Source of the DNA: Pseudomonas fluorescens
GTDB lineage: Bacteria > Pseudomonadota > Gammaproteobacteria > Pseudomonadales > Pseudomonadaceae
NCBI RefSeq assembly: GCF_000968015.1
Contig: NZ_LACH01000072.1
Span: 1-37,952 of the forward strand
Length of the DNA stretch: 37,952 bases
Reading direction: 5' to 3'
A program made the position numbers and the translations under genes. The notes beneath the pieces are model-generated. The model was not told the origin of the DNA and did not search any database. It saw only the letters and a list, made by a program, of their open reading frames with translations. Below, piece after piece: positions 8,389 through 17,613 of this stretch (its first letter is position 1; each line of letters opens with the position of its first letter).

Positions 8389-9282
8389 ATGCTATGGAAA
8401 AAAGGCCGACGCAGCGACAACGTGGTCGATGCACGTGGTGATGATGTCGGCGGTGGCGGTGGCGGGATGCGCTTCGGTGGCGGCAAGGGGCTGAGCCTGA
8501 CGGCGATTATCTTGATCGTCGGGATTGGCTGGATCACCGGCCAGGACCCGATGCAAATCCTCGGGCAACTGACCGGGCAGATGAGCGAGCAATCGGCACC
8601 GGCCCCGACTCAAACCCGCAAGGCGCCGCCGGCCAATGATGAAGGCGCCGAGTTCGTGCGTTCGATCCTCGGCGATACCGAAGACACCTGGGGCCAGATT
8701 TTCCAGCAGGCCGGTCGTCAATATAAAAACCCGACCCTGGTGCTGTTCAGCAACCGCGTCAACTCGGCCTGTGGCCTGGCGACATCCGCGACCGGCCCGT
8801 TCTATTGCCCGGCGGACCAGAAGGTCTACCTGGACATGAGTTTCTTCCAGGAAATGTCCCAACGTTTTGCTGCCGCTGGCGACTTCGCTCAGGCCTACGT
8901 GATCGCTCACGAAATCGGACACCATGTGCAGACCTTGCTCGGTGTTTCCGCGAAAATTCAGACCGCCCGCCAACAGGGCCGGCAGATGGAAGGCGACGGC
9001 GGTTTGCTGGTACGCCAGGAACTACAAGCCGATTGCCTGGCCGGCGTCTGGGCCAACAATGCGCAGAAACGGCTGAACTGGCTGGAACCCGGTGACATCG
9101 AAGAAGCCTTGAACGCCGCCAACGCCATCGGCGATGACCGCTTGCAACAGCAAGGTCAGGGTCGTGTGGTGCCGGACTCGTTTACTCATGGTACGTCGGC
9201 GCAAAGGGTGCGCTGGTTCAAAACCGGATTCGCGCAAGGCCAGGTCGGCCAGTGCGATACCTTTGCAGCGAAAAACCTATAA
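8389..9282 (+). CDS. Neutral zinc metallopeptidase, KPN_02809/YpfJ family
   Basis: A 297-aa protein with one transmembrane helix (about residues 36-52) behind a glycine-rich N-terminus. The catalytic domain has the zinc motif HEIGHH (H174, E175, H178) and a later QELQADCLAGVW stretch that supplies the third ligand. ATG 8389 is chosen because GAGG precedes it and the family begins with a short basic, Gly-rich segment; the upstream in-frame extension has no family features. The TAA stop directly abuts the ATG of the next gene. The substrate of this family is unknown, and the catalytic domain is probably periplasmic. Confidence 0.9.
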   Translation: MLWKKGRRSDNVVDARGDDVGGGGGGMRFGGGKGLSLTAIILIVGIGWITGQDPMQILGQLTGQMSEQSAPAPTQTRKAPPANDEGAEFVRSILGDTEDTWGQIFQQAGRQYKNPTLVLFSNRVNSACGLATSATGPFYCPADQKVYLDMSFFQEMSQRFAAAGDFAQAYVIAHEIGHHVQTLLGVSAKIQTARQQGRQMEGDGGLLVRQELQADCLAGVWANNAQKRLNWLEPGDIEEALNAANAIGDDRLQQQGQGRVVPDSFTHGTSAQRVRWFKTGFAQGQVGQCDTFAAKNL

Positions 9283-10239
9283 ATGAATAAGTGGCTGTTA
9301 GCTCTACTGATCACCTGCGCAAGCGCCCAGGCTGCCGAGCATGCGGTCAAGGACGTCAGCCCCGGACGCCTGTTGCTGACTTCAGGTGAAATCGCGGTGG
9401 GCATCGGCCCGGCGCCGAAGAAAATCGAACGCGTGCTGATCATCATCCATGGTCGATTGCGCAATGCCGACACCTATCGCCAGAGCGCCGTGCGCGCAGC
9501 CGAACAGGCCGGGCAAAGCGCGAGTACCTTGGTGATCGCACCGCAATTTCTCAATGAAACCGACGTCACGGCCCATACCGTGGCTGACAGCGTATTGCGC
9601 TGGCAGGGCAATGACTGGATGGCGGGCGGTTTATCCACCGCTCCACTTTCCATGAGCTCCTACGCGGCGCTAGACGAAATCATCGCCCGAATCGGCGACC
9701 GGAAGCAGTTTCCGGACGTGAAGCAGATTGTCATTGCCGGTCACTCCGGCGGCGCTCAGGTGGTGCAGCGATACGCGTTGCTGGGCCACGATCAGCCAGC
9801 GCTCAAGGCGGCCGACATACAGGTGCGTTACGTCATTGCCAACCCGTCGTCTTATGCGTACTTCGATGAACGACGGCCAGTAGCGTTCAGCCACGCCGGT
9901 TGCCCGAATTTCAATCGCTGGAAGTACGGACTGACGGATTTACCCGCCTATGCCAAAGGGCAAAACGCCAAGCAGCTGGAGGAAAACTACGTCCAACGCG
10001 ATATCGTTTACCTACTCGGGCAGCAGGACAGCGACCCGAAGCAGCCGGCGCTGGATAAAAGCTGTGAGGCCCAAGCTCAAGGAGCCAATCGATTGGCTCG
10101 CGGGCGCAATTATTTTGCTTATCTGAAGCGGCTGCATCCTCAAGGATTGAGTCAGCAACTGATTGAAGTGCCCGGGGTCGGGCATGACGGGGATGGGATG
10201 TTCAATTCGCCGCAGGGGCAGAAGGCGTTGTTTCAATAA
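9283..10239 (+). CDS. Exported alpha/beta hydrolase-fold protein
   Basis: A 318-aa protein with a signal peptide (residues 1-18, ending AQA-A). It has an alpha/beta-hydrolase core: an oxyanion strand IIIHGRLRN near 53, the nucleophile elbow GHSGG with S155, and a late His in GVGHDGDGMF. Activity is probably that of a periplasmic esterase or amidase of unknown substrate. It starts immediately at the stop of the metallopeptidase gene (TAAATG) with no room for its own untranslated leader, so the two are most likely one operon with coupled translation. Confidence 0.82.
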   Translation: MNKWLLALLITCASAQAAEHAVKDVSPGRLLLTSGEIAVGIGPAPKKIERVLIIIHGRLRNADTYRQSAVRAAEQAGQSASTLVIAPQFLNETDVTAHTVADSVLRWQGNDWMAGGLSTAPLSMSSYAALDEIIARIGDRKQFPDVKQIVIAGHSGGAQVVQRYALLGHDQPALKAADIQVRYVIANPSSYAYFDERRPVAFSHAGCPNFNRWKYGLTDLPAYAKGQNAKQLEENYVQRDIVYLLGQQDSDPKQPALDKSCEAQAQGANRLARGRNYFAYLKRLHPQGLSQQLIEVPGVGHDGDGMFNSPQGQKALFQ

Positions 10240-10244
10240 AAACA

Positions 10245-10321
10245 AAAAGATCGCAGCCTTCGGCAGCTCCTACAGATGTACACGATTCCACTGTAGGAGT
10301 TGCCGAAGGCTGCGATCTTTT
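10245..10321. repeat. REPIN, GATCGCAGCC family
   Basis: Inverted arms containing GATCGCAGCCTTCGGCAGC and CTCCTACA, with one mismatch and a short loop, lie between the convergent hydrolase and HAD genes. Outer A/T runs could make it a bidirectional terminator. Confidence 0.85.
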
Positions 10322-10332
10322 GATTTTGAATC

Positions 10333-10926
10333 TCAAGCCGACAACATTTCCCGCAACGCCACGCAATCGGCGGCATGCCAATCCGTCAATTCCGGCCACG
10401 GATTATCCGGCAGGTTCACCAACACCGTCCGCGCTCCTGCCGCCCGACCGCAATCCAGATCAAAGCGGTAGTCACCAACCATCACCATCTCACTGGCCGG
10501 TACATTCCAGGCCTGGGCCAACTTCAGCAAACCACCGGGATGCGGTTTTGGCGGTGCTTCATCACGGCCCAGCACATCCTCCACCGCGAAGCAGTCAGCC
10601 AGGCCGATCGCCTCCAGCGTGACATGCGCCAGTTCGCGCGCATTGCGCGTGAGAATGCCCAGGCGATAACCGCGCCCGGCCAGCTCACGCACCAGCTCTA
10701 CCGCACCCGGTGCCGCTTTCGAACCAAGCGCCAGGTCCCGTTCGTGTTCCAGCAGCCACGCATGTTTGGCTGCGGCTTCATCGGCCGGCAGCGCGGCGAG
10801 GTGGGTCAGGATGTCGTCTTCGGCAGGAATCGCCAACGCAACGCGGATCGCCGCGAAGTCATGCACGGCCACCGTCAGGGTGCCGTCCATGTCGAACACC
10901 CAGTGCCGCACCTCGGCCAGGCTCAT
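10333..10926 (-). CDS. HAD family phosphatase
   Basis: A 197-aa HAD-superfamily hydrolase with all core motifs: DMDGT (D12, D14) near the N-terminus, a ILTRN motif II, the Lys in PPKPHPGG, and GDYRFDLDCG as motif IV. An inserted helical cap lies between motif I and II, as in phosphoglycolate phosphatase-like enzymes. Its ATG overlaps the tesB stop as ATGA, so it is coupled to tesB. The reading frame continues upstream inside tesB, but the family start is clearly at MSLAEVRHWVFDMDGT. The substrate is unknown. Confidence 0.88.
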   Translation of the reverse strand: MSLAEVRHWVFDMDGTLTVAVHDFAAIRVALAIPAEDDILTHLAALPADEAAAKHAWLLEHERDLALGSKAAPGAVELVRELAGRGYRLGILTRNARELAHVTLEAIGLADCFAVEDVLGRDEAPPKPHPGGLLKLAQAWNVPASEMVMVGDYRFDLDCGRAAGARTVLVNLPDNPWPELTDWHAADCVALREMLSA

Positions 10927-11792
10927 GCCCAATCCTTGCGGTGGCGAATCAGGCCTTCCTGCGTGACCGACGCCACCAGTTGCCCGGCACGATTGAACAC
11001 GCTGCCACGGCAGAAACCGCGCGAGTTGCCCGCCCAAGGACTGTCCATCGCATACAGCAACCAATCATCGGCACGTAGATCCTGATGGAACCACAGTGCG
11101 TGATCGAGGCTGGCGACCTGCATGTCTTTCTGCCAGACCGATTTGCCATGGGGCTGCATCGAGGTGGTCAACAGACCGAAATCCGAGGCGTAGGCCAGCA
11201 GGTATTTATGCAGCGCCGGCGAATCGGCCAAGGCACCGTCAGCGCGAAACCATACGTACTTGATCGGATCGGACGGTTGCGGGTTGTAGGGATCTTTCTC
11301 GGTGATCGGTCGGAACTCGATCGGTTTGGGGCACAGAAATTTTTCGCGCATGTGCTCGGGAATCAGGTGCGCACGCTGCTGAGTCAGTTCCAGCTCTGAC
11401 GGCAGGTTTTCCGGGCCGACCACAATCGGCATCTCGGCCTGGTGCTGGAAGCCTTCTTCATCGTACTGGAACGACGCACTGCAAGTGAAAATCGGGTTGC
11501 CCTTCTGGATCGCCGTCACCCGGCGCGTGCTGAAACTGCCACCGTCGCGTACCCGATCAACCTGATAAACCACAGGCAACGCGGAATCGCCCGGACGCAG
11601 GAAATAGCCGTGCATCGAATGCACATGGCGCGCTTCTTCGACCGTCTGACTGGCCGCCGACAGGGACTGACCGATTACCTGACCACCGAACAGCTGACGA
11701 AAACCCAGGTCCTGGCTGCGGCCACGGAACAGGTTTTCTTCAATTGGTTCCAGGGTCAGCAGGTCAACCAGATCATCCAACACTTGGCTCAT
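10923..11792 (-). CDS. tesB: Acyl-CoA thioesterase II
   Basis: A 289-aa double-hotdog thioesterase, the usual TesB length. The N-terminal half carries FGGQVIGQSLSAA and HSMHGYFLRPGD. The C-terminal half carries the catalytic region HALWFHQDLRADDWLLY and a late QEGLIRHR; Asp and Gln sit where the family places them. It hydrolyses medium- and long-chain acyl-CoAs to free acid and CoA in the cytoplasm. It is followed by the coupled HAD gene and preceded by a GNAT gene on the same strand, 103 bp upstream. Confidence 0.95.
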   Translation of the reverse strand: MSQVLDDLVDLLTLEPIEENLFRGRSQDLGFRQLFGGQVIGQSLSAASQTVEEARHVHSMHGYFLRPGDSALPVVYQVDRVRDGGSFSTRRVTAIQKGNPIFTCSASFQYDEEGFQHQAEMPIVVGPENLPSELELTQQRAHLIPEHMREKFLCPKPIEFRPITEKDPYNPQPSDPIKYVWFRADGALADSPALHKYLLAYASDFGLLTTSMQPHGKSVWQKDMQVASLDHALWFHQDLRADDWLLYAMDSPWAGNSRGFCRGSVFNRAGQLVASVTQEGLIRHRKDWA

Positions 11793-11895
11793 TCAGACTC
11801 TCCTCACACAACGCATGCCGCGCAGTCTTGGCTGCGACGGTCGATTCAATTTCTGGCCAGGGCCCATGGGAGCCATTGTAAACGTCCGTGCCGGC

Positions 11896-12465
11896 TTATC
11901 CATGCAAGGTTTGCAGCCATTGTTCACGGGTGATGCGGTACAGCGCATGGTGACGCAGGGGATGATCGGCCGCGAGCATCGGGTGGTTGAAATCATCGGC
12001 TGAATCATGGTGCATGCCGATGGCCTGCATGACTTTCTGCGACGGCGTGTTGGTTGCGGTGGTGAAGGACACGACTTCTTTCAGCGCCAACCGGTCAAAC
12101 CCGCAGCGCAGAGCGGTCCACGCCGCTTCACTGGCGTAGCCAAGGCCCCAGTGCTCGCGGGCCAGGCGCCAGCCGATTTCGGTGGCGGGAGTAAAACGCG
12201 CGTCGAAACCGACCACGGCGAGCCCGGTAAAACCGATAAATGCCCCGGTGTCCTTGCGTTCCAACGCCCAGAGACCGAAGCCATGTTCGGCAAAATGGCC
12301 ACGAATCCGCCCGATCAGCGAGGCACTTTCCAGACGACTCAAGGGCGCCGGAAAATATCGCATCACCTGTGGATCGGCGCACATCGCCGCAAACTCCGGC
12401 AAATCCTCATCGCGCCACTGCCGCAACAGCAATCGCGCGCTCTCGAGTTCCAGTATCGGTTCCAT
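11896..12465 (-). CDS. GNAT family N-acetyltransferase (RimJ/RimL-like)
   Basis: A 189-aa acetyltransferase that begins LELESARLLLRQWRDEDLPEF, typical of the RimJ/RimL-type subfamily. The acetyl-CoA-binding region EIGWRLAREHWGLGYASEA and the final NTPSQKVMQAIGM motif are present. ATG 12465 has a strong purine-rich GGGGGG ribosome site. The acceptor may be a protein N-terminus or a small amine; the sequence does not decide. It is divergent from the HDAC-family gene, with 85 bp between the starts. Confidence 0.87.
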   Translation of the reverse strand: MEPILELESARLLLRQWRDEDLPEFAAMCADPQVMRYFPAPLSRLESASLIGRIRGHFAEHGFGLWALERKDTGAFIGFTGLAVVGFDARFTPATEIGWRLAREHWGLGYASEAAWTALRCGFDRLALKEVVSFTTATNTPSQKVMQAIGMHHDSADDFNHPMLAADHPLRHHALYRITREQWLQTLHG

Positions 12466-12550
12466 CGTGCCCCCCGTTCCCATGCCACAAGTCTACATCG
12501 CTGGTAGGATCCTTCACTCATTCCTACCGACCGTCCTGTATAAATCAGCC

Positions 12551-13471
12551 ATGCCCCTGCCCCTGATCTACCACGAAGACTACAGTCCCGAGTTCCCGGC
12601 GGATCACCGTTTCCCCATGGACAAGTTTCGCCTGCTGCGCGATCACCTGGTGGACAGCGGACTGACCCGGGACGCTGACCTGCTGCGCCCCGACCTCTGC
12701 CCGCCAGAGATTCTCGCGCTCGCACATGACCCTGCGTATATCGAACGCTACATGGGCGGCGAGTTGTCCCGCGAAGACCAGCGGCGCCTCGGCCTGCCAT
12801 GGAGCGAAGCCCTGGCCCGGCGCACGGTGCGTGCGGTCGGCGGCTCGCTGCTGGCGGCCGAGCAAGCGCTGGAACATGGTTTGGCCTGTCACTTGGCCGG
12901 CGGCACCCATCACGCGCATTACGACCATCCTGCCGGGTTCTGCATCTTCAATGACCTGGCGGTGATCAGCCATTTCCTGCTGGAAAGCGGCCGTGTAAAT
13001 CGGGTGCTGATCTTCGACTGTGATGTGCATCAGGGCGACGGGACCGCGCGGATTCTGCACAACACCCCGGAAGCGGTGACCGTTTCCCTCCACTGCGAGA
13101 AGAACTTTCCTGCACGCAAAGCCGATAGTGACTGGGACATTCCACTGCCCAAGGGTATGGGCGATGCTGACTACCTGAAGGTGGTGGACGACGCGCTCAA
13201 CTATTTGCTTCCGCTCTACCAACCTGACCTGGTGTTGTACGACGCCGGTGTCGATGTGCATAAAGATGACGCGCTCGGCTACCTGAAGCTGACAGACGAA
13301 GGCGTCGCCGCCAGGGATGAAAGTGTGATGCGTCATTGCCTGGGCCGGGATATTCCAGTGGTTGGCGTGATCGGCGGCGGCTACAGCAAGGACCGCAAGG
13401 CGTTGGCGCGCCGTCATGGAATCCTGCATCACAGTGCGCAACGGGTCTGGCAGTCATCAGGTTGTCATTGA
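12551..13471 (+). CDS. Histone deacetylase family zinc amidohydrolase
   Basis: A 306-aa arginase/deacetylase-fold enzyme with a complete active site: GGTHHAHYDH (the His-His charge relay), DCDVHQGDGT and DAGVDVHKDD (zinc ligands), and the closing GGGY. Bacterial relatives remove acetyl groups from small amines, polyamines or lysine side chains. The start MPLPLIYHEDYSP is the family N-terminus and the longer upstream frame has no homology features. A perfect DnaA-box 9-mer (TGTGGATAA, 13509-13517) follows the gene. Confidence 0.92.
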   Translation: MPLPLIYHEDYSPEFPADHRFPMDKFRLLRDHLVDSGLTRDADLLRPDLCPPEILALAHDPAYIERYMGGELSREDQRRLGLPWSEALARRTVRAVGGSLLAAEQALEHGLACHLAGGTHHAHYDHPAGFCIFNDLAVISHFLLESGRVNRVLIFDCDVHQGDGTARILHNTPEAVTVSLHCEKNFPARKADSDWDIPLPKGMGDADYLKVVDDALNYLLPLYQPDLVLYDAGVDVHKDDALGYLKLTDEGVAARDESVMRHCLGRDIPVVGVIGGGYSKDRKALARRHGILHHSAQRVWQSSGCH

Positions 13472-13656
13472 GGTGTGGGTCTTTACCCACAATGCCTGTG
13501 GAACTGCCTGTGGATAACCTGAGTGAAAGCGCCTACAGGCCATGCTGCATATAGCCTGCAAAGGGGTGGTTATTTTTTAACCAGCCAGTCAAAACAACAT
13601 AGAACACCTGTGCTGGTAGAATGCGCCGCTTATCCCGCCAAACCGCAGCGCACTCC

Positions 13657-14898
13657 ATGACTCAGCCTTCGACCGCCCTCACCCCCCACGTTGCCATCAT
13701 CGGTGGCGGCCCTGCCGGTTTGATGGCGGCCGAAGTGCTGAGCCAAGCCGGGATCAAGGTCGACCTGTACGACGGCATGCCTTCAGTGGGGCGAAAATTC
13801 CTGCTGGCCGGCGTGGGTGGCATGAACATCACCCATTCCGAAGCCTACCCGGCATTTCTCTCACGCTACGCCGAGCGCGCGCCGCAGATTGCGCCGCTGT
13901 TGCGGTTATTTGGCGCTGATGCGCTGTGCCAATGGATTCATGACCTGGGCATCGAAACCTTTGTCGGCAGTTCCGGCCGAGTATTTCCTACCGACATGAA
14001 AGCCGCCCCCCTGTTGCGCGCCTGGCTCAAACGTCTGCGAGACAGCGGCGTCGTTATCCACACCCGTCACCGCTGGCTTGGTTGGGATGACAGCGGTGGT
14101 TTGCGCATCGACAGCCCCGAAGGCGAGAAAACCGTCAAGCCTGACGCAACCTTGCTGGCCCTCGGCGGTGGCAGCTGGTCGCGGCTCGGCTCGGACGGCG
14201 CCTGGATGCTGCCACTGGAACAACGCGGCGTAAGACTCGCGCCGCTGCAGCCTAGTAATTGCGGCTTCGAGGTGCAGGCCTGGAGCGAGTTGATGGTCAG
14301 CAAATTCGCCGGCGCCCCACTGAAAAACATCGCCATCGGCCTCAATGACGACGTGCCGCGGCTCGGTGAATGTGTAATCACGGCAACCGGGATTGAAGGC
14401 AGTTTGATCTACGCCCTGTCGGCGCCGATCCGCGAAGCCATCAATCAGCACGCCTCGGCAACCATTCACCTGGACCTGTTGCCGGGCAGGCCTGTGGATA
14501 AAGTGCAGGCTGCGCTGAGCAAACCACGCGGTTCACGCTCCATGTCGAAACATCTGCACAGCCAGCTCGGGATCGATGGTGTGAAAGCGGCGTTGCTGCG
14601 CGAACTCACGCCAGCCGAAAGCTTCGCTGACCCGGCGCTGCTGGCCAAAGCGATCAAGGCGTTGCCACTGACGTTAGTGAAAACCCGCCCACTGGACGAG
14701 GCCATCAGCAGCGCCGGTGGCGTGATGTTCGAGTCGATGGATGAGCGTTTGATGCTCAAGCAACAGCCCGGCGTGTTCTGCGCGGGGGAAATGCTGGATT
14801 GGGAAGCGCCGACGGGCGGCTATCTGCTGACCGCGTGTTTCGCCAGTGGGCGAGCGGCGGGATTGGGGATGGTGGAGTGGTTGAAGCGAGGGGCGTGA
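13657..14898 (+). CDS. BaiN/YhiN (HI0933)-family flavoprotein
   Basis: A 413-aa NAD(P)/FAD-dependent oxidoreductase. The N-terminal GGGPAG (residues 16-21) binds FAD and is followed by VGRKFLLAGVGGMNITHSE, the hallmark of the HI0933/TIGR03862 group. The C-terminal CAGEMLDWEAPTGGYLLTACFASG closes the FAD site. No metabolic role is established for most of these conserved proteins. ATG 13657 places the dinucleotide motif correctly; an in-frame ATG at 13621 would add 12 basic residues. It converges with the helicase gene across a GC-rich repeat. Confidence 0.9.
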   Translation: MTQPSTALTPHVAIIGGGPAGLMAAEVLSQAGIKVDLYDGMPSVGRKFLLAGVGGMNITHSEAYPAFLSRYAERAPQIAPLLRLFGADALCQWIHDLGIETFVGSSGRVFPTDMKAAPLLRAWLKRLRDSGVVIHTRHRWLGWDDSGGLRIDSPEGEKTVKPDATLLALGGGSWSRLGSDGAWMLPLEQRGVRLAPLQPSNCGFEVQAWSELMVSKFAGAPLKNIAIGLNDDVPRLGECVITATGIEGSLIYALSAPIREAINQHASATIHLDLLPGRPVDKVQAALSKPRGSRSMSKHLHSQLGIDGVKAALLRELTPAESFADPALLAKAIKALPLTLVKTRPLDEAISSAGGVMFESMDERLMLKQQPGVFCAGEMLDWEAPTGGYLLTACFASGRAAGLGMVEWLKRGA

Positions 14899-14932
14899 TG
14901 TGTTGGCCACACGTACTTCTACAGCCTTCAAG

Positions 14933-15118
14933 ATCCACCCCTCACCCTAACCCTCTCCCCAAAGGGGCGAGGGGACTGACCGAGATGTACTTTCAAGCTA
15001 CATCGACCTGAAAGTTCGAGTCGAACTCACGTTTGAAAGCTATGAAGATCGGCTCCCTTTCCCCCTCTCCCCCTTGGGGCGGTCCGACGTTTCGGGAGGG
15101 CTGGGGTGAGGGGTGGTT
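14933..15118. repeat. Paired inverted repeat, CACCCCTCACCCTAACCC type
   Basis: A segment containing CACCCCTCACCCTAACCCTC (from ~14937) reappears inverted as GGGAGGGCTGGGGTGAGGGG up to ~15114, with a few mismatches. Each copy has its own small CCCC-GGGG hairpin. Between them lies a perfect 15-bp palindrome, AGTTCGAGTCGAACT (15013-15027). The whole fills the gap between two convergent genes and looks like a repeat element rather than coding DNA. Confidence 0.6.
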
Positions 15119-15136
15119 CTAGAACCGATCACACCA

Positions 15137-16471
15137 TCAAGGCTTCTTCTTACGCGGCCCGGTATTAAACACCGGCACCTTGCGCACAGGTTTGATCGAA
15201 GGCTCCGGCGCCGACGCATCACCGCTCTCAACCCACTTGCCCAGGTTGCGTTTACCGCCACCGGAGGTCTTTGGCTTCTTCGGTTTTTTCGGCTTCTTGA
15301 CCACCTGACCGCTGGCATCGGTATCCGGCACCCGGTGCTCAGGCTCGAAGTCATGCTCCATCTGGCGAGGCAATGTCTGACGGGTCAACGTCTCGATGGC
15401 CGACAGCAGATTCACTTCATCGGCGCAGACCAGCGAAATAGCCTGCCCGGTTGCACCCGCGCGACCGGTACGGCCGATCCGGTGGATGTAGTCCTCTGCC
15501 ACGATCGGCAGGTCGAAGTTGACCACCAATGGCAAATCTTCGATATCCAGACCACGGGCTGCAACGTCAGTGGCCACAAGAATCTGCACTTCACTGGCCT
15601 TGAAACGGTCCAGTGCGCGCTGACGGGTTGCCTGCGGTTTGTCGCCGTGGATGCCGTCGGCGTTGATGCCCAGGCCCTGGAGTTTTTCCACCAGCGCGTC
15701 TACGCCGTTGCGGGTCTTGGCAAACACCAGCACCTGCTTCCACTTGCCCTTGCGCATCAAGTGAACGAACAGTTCCGACTTGCGCTTCTTGTCGACCGTC
15801 ACCACCCATTGCTTGACGGTGTTGGCAGCCACGTTGCGTGGGCTGACTTCGATGCTCAGTGGATCGTTGAGCATTTGTCCGGCCAGCAAGCGGATCGCGT
15901 CGGAGAACGTCGCGGAGAACAACAGCGTCTGACGTTGCTTGGGCAGCACGCGGTAGATGTTCCCCAGTTCCTCGGAGAAACCCAGATCAAGCATGCGATC
16001 GGCTTCGTCCAGAATCAGGGTTTGCAGCTGATTGAACTTGAGGGCCTTCTGGCGATACAGGTCGAGCAAACGACCCGGCGTCGCCACCAGCACGTCAACA
16101 CCCTTGCGCAGCTTCATCATTTGCGGGTTGATGCTGACGCCGCCGTACACCGCGTAAGTGCTCAACGGCAGGTTCTCGGCGTACTGACGCACGGCTTCGT
16201 GAACCTGTTCGGCCAATTCGCGGGTCGGCACCAGGATCAGTGCGCGCACCGAGTTAGACGCCACTTTCGGCCCTTCCATGGCCAGCAATTGCAGGAGCGG
16301 CAGCGCGAAGCCGGCGGTCTTGCCAGTCCCGGTCTGGGCGGCGGCCATCAGGTCGCGACCGGCCAGCACCGCCGGAATGGCTTGCGCCTGAACCGGCGTC
16401 GGGGTCTGGTAGCCGAGCGTCTCGAGAGAGCGCAGCAAGGGTTCGATCAGGCCAAGGGTGGCGAAAGTCAT
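15137..16471 (-). CDS. rhlE: DEAD-box RNA helicase, RhlE type
   Basis: A 444-aa ATP-dependent RNA helicase. The ordered motifs are the Q-motif (TPTPVQAQAIPA), AAQTGTGKT (motif I), PTRELA, TPGR, LDEADRML (motif II), SAT, DVAARGLDI and HRIGRTGRAG. A basic, Lys/Pro-rich tail (KKPKKPKKPKTSGGGKR) follows the core, as in RhlE-like proteins that act in ribosome assembly and RNA turnover in the cold. ATG 16471 matches the family start MTFATLGL; the frame is open 12 codons further upstream. Pseudomonas often has several rhlE paralogues, so the exact orthologue is uncertain. Confidence 0.92.
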   Translation of the reverse strand: MTFATLGLIEPLLRSLETLGYQTPTPVQAQAIPAVLAGRDLMAAAQTGTGKTAGFALPLLQLLAMEGPKVASNSVRALILVPTRELAEQVHEAVRQYAENLPLSTYAVYGGVSINPQMMKLRKGVDVLVATPGRLLDLYRQKALKFNQLQTLILDEADRMLDLGFSEELGNIYRVLPKQRQTLLFSATFSDAIRLLAGQMLNDPLSIEVSPRNVAANTVKQWVVTVDKKRKSELFVHLMRKGKWKQVLVFAKTRNGVDALVEKLQGLGINADGIHGDKPQATRQRALDRFKASEVQILVATDVAARGLDIEDLPLVVNFDLPIVAEDYIHRIGRTGRAGATGQAISLVCADEVNLLSAIETLTRQTLPRQMEHDFEPEHRVPDTDASGQVVKKPKKPKKPKTSGGGKRNLGKWVESGDASAPEPSIKPVRKVPVFNTGPRKKKP

Positions 16472-16523
16472 GGGATTACCGTAGGAAAAATCAGCGCGGG
16501 TGTGCAATGGCGCGCAGTTTACC

Positions 16524-17450
16524 CTAATTCACACGGGATTCTGTCGGCACAACAACGGCGGGCCGTTCAGGCGCACGGCGCCACTGCGGCAATCCGATCA
16601 GCACCACGGCGCTGATGATCACCAACATGGCCAGCGCTTCTTCGATCCCGATGGTCTCGCCGACAAACACGATCCCCAGCAACACCGCCACGGCCGGGTT
16701 GACGTAGGCATAACTGGTGGCCGCCGCCGGCCGCACGTTTTTCAACAGATACATATAAGCGTTGAAAGCGATGATCGAGCCGAAGAAGGTCAAGTAGGCC
16801 AGGGCCGCCCAGCCTTCGATCGGCGGCATGGCCTCCAGATGCTCACCACTCAGTGCACTGCCGATCAGCAGCGCGACACCGCCCACCAACATTTCCACGG
16901 CACTGGCCATCGCGCCCTGGGGCAACGGCAAGTGTTTGCTCCACACCGAACCGAAGGCCCAGGACGCAGCCGCGAATATCAGCAACATGGCACCCAGCGG
17001 GCTCGATTGCAGGTTGGAACCGAGGTTGAGCATGGCAATGCCGATCAGCCCGAGCACAATCCCGGCCCATTCGAGACGGGTATTACGCGCGCCCCAGAAA
17101 TATCCGCAGAGCAAGGTAAACAGCGGCACCGTTGCCACCGCCAACGCAGCCACACCCGAGGCGACACCCATGTGTTCAGCCACGCTCACCCCGCCGTTAC
17201 CGCACGCCAGCAGCAAAATCCCGATGATCCCGGCGGCTTTCCACTGCGCCCAGGTCGGTGCCGGCGCCCCGCGCCAACGCAGGAACGCATACATCAACGT
17301 CCCGGCGATTACGAAGCGGATACCGGCGAGCAGCAACGGCGGCCAGTACTCCACGCCGATGCGAATCACCAGGTAAGTCGAGCCCCAAATCACGTACAAC
17401 GCGAAGAAGGCAGCGATCAACGGTATGGGAAAACGACGTAAGCCAGGCAT
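16524..17450 (-). CDS. DMT family exporter, YedA-like
   Basis: A 308-aa inner-membrane protein with two EamA domains and about ten helices (first IPLIAAFFALYVIWGSTYLVIR, second half from ~160). It is close in pattern to YedA-type drug/metabolite exporters (GSTYLVIRIGVE, RFVIAGTLMY, AYVNPAVAVLLG). ATG 17450 is used; the in-frame TTG 17468 is less likely. It is divergent from an Lrp/AsnC regulator, an arrangement common for amino-acid exporters whose regulator senses the exported compound. The substrate is inferred only. Confidence 0.88.
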   Translation of the reverse strand: MPGLRRFPIPLIAAFFALYVIWGSTYLVIRIGVEYWPPLLLAGIRFVIAGTLMYAFLRWRGAPAPTWAQWKAAGIIGILLLACGNGGVSVAEHMGVASGVAALAVATVPLFTLLCGYFWGARNTRLEWAGIVLGLIGIAMLNLGSNLQSSPLGAMLLIFAAASWAFGSVWSKHLPLPQGAMASAVEMLVGGVALLIGSALSGEHLEAMPPIEGWAALAYLTFFGSIIAFNAYMYLLKNVRPAAATSYAYVNPAVAVLLGIVFVGETIGIEEALAMLVIISAVVLIGLPQWRRAPERPAVVVPTESRVN

Positions 17451-17541
17451 GGGGCAGCTCGTAGGCAAGACAAGTGAACAGCTATTCTAGAAAGGCCAGC
17501 GGCGTAAAATAAGTTACAAAACCTGTTTATAGGGCCGGTAC

Positions 17542-17589
17542 ACTTTTCAAAACACGGAGATCATCGCTATAAACCGTGTTTTCGAAAGT
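17542..17589. promoter_or_regulatory. Large inverted repeat in the DMT/Lrp divergent promoter
   Basis: ACTTTTCAAAACACGG and CCGTGTTTTCGAAAGT form 16-bp arms (14 of 16 paired) around 16 bp, 24 bp before the Lrp-type start. AsnC/Lrp proteins bind AT-rich dyads of this sort, so it may be the self-regulatory and exporter operator. A stem-loop in the leader RNA is the alternative. Confidence 0.5.
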
Positions 17590-17613
17590 CAGTCATTTTT
17601 CAGGAGTCCGACG

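Noticed and set aside
15113..16615. A long plus-strand open frame of 500 codons
   Set aside because: It is antisense to the RhlE-type helicase, which has every DEAD-box motif; GC-rich codon bias keeps the opposite strand open.
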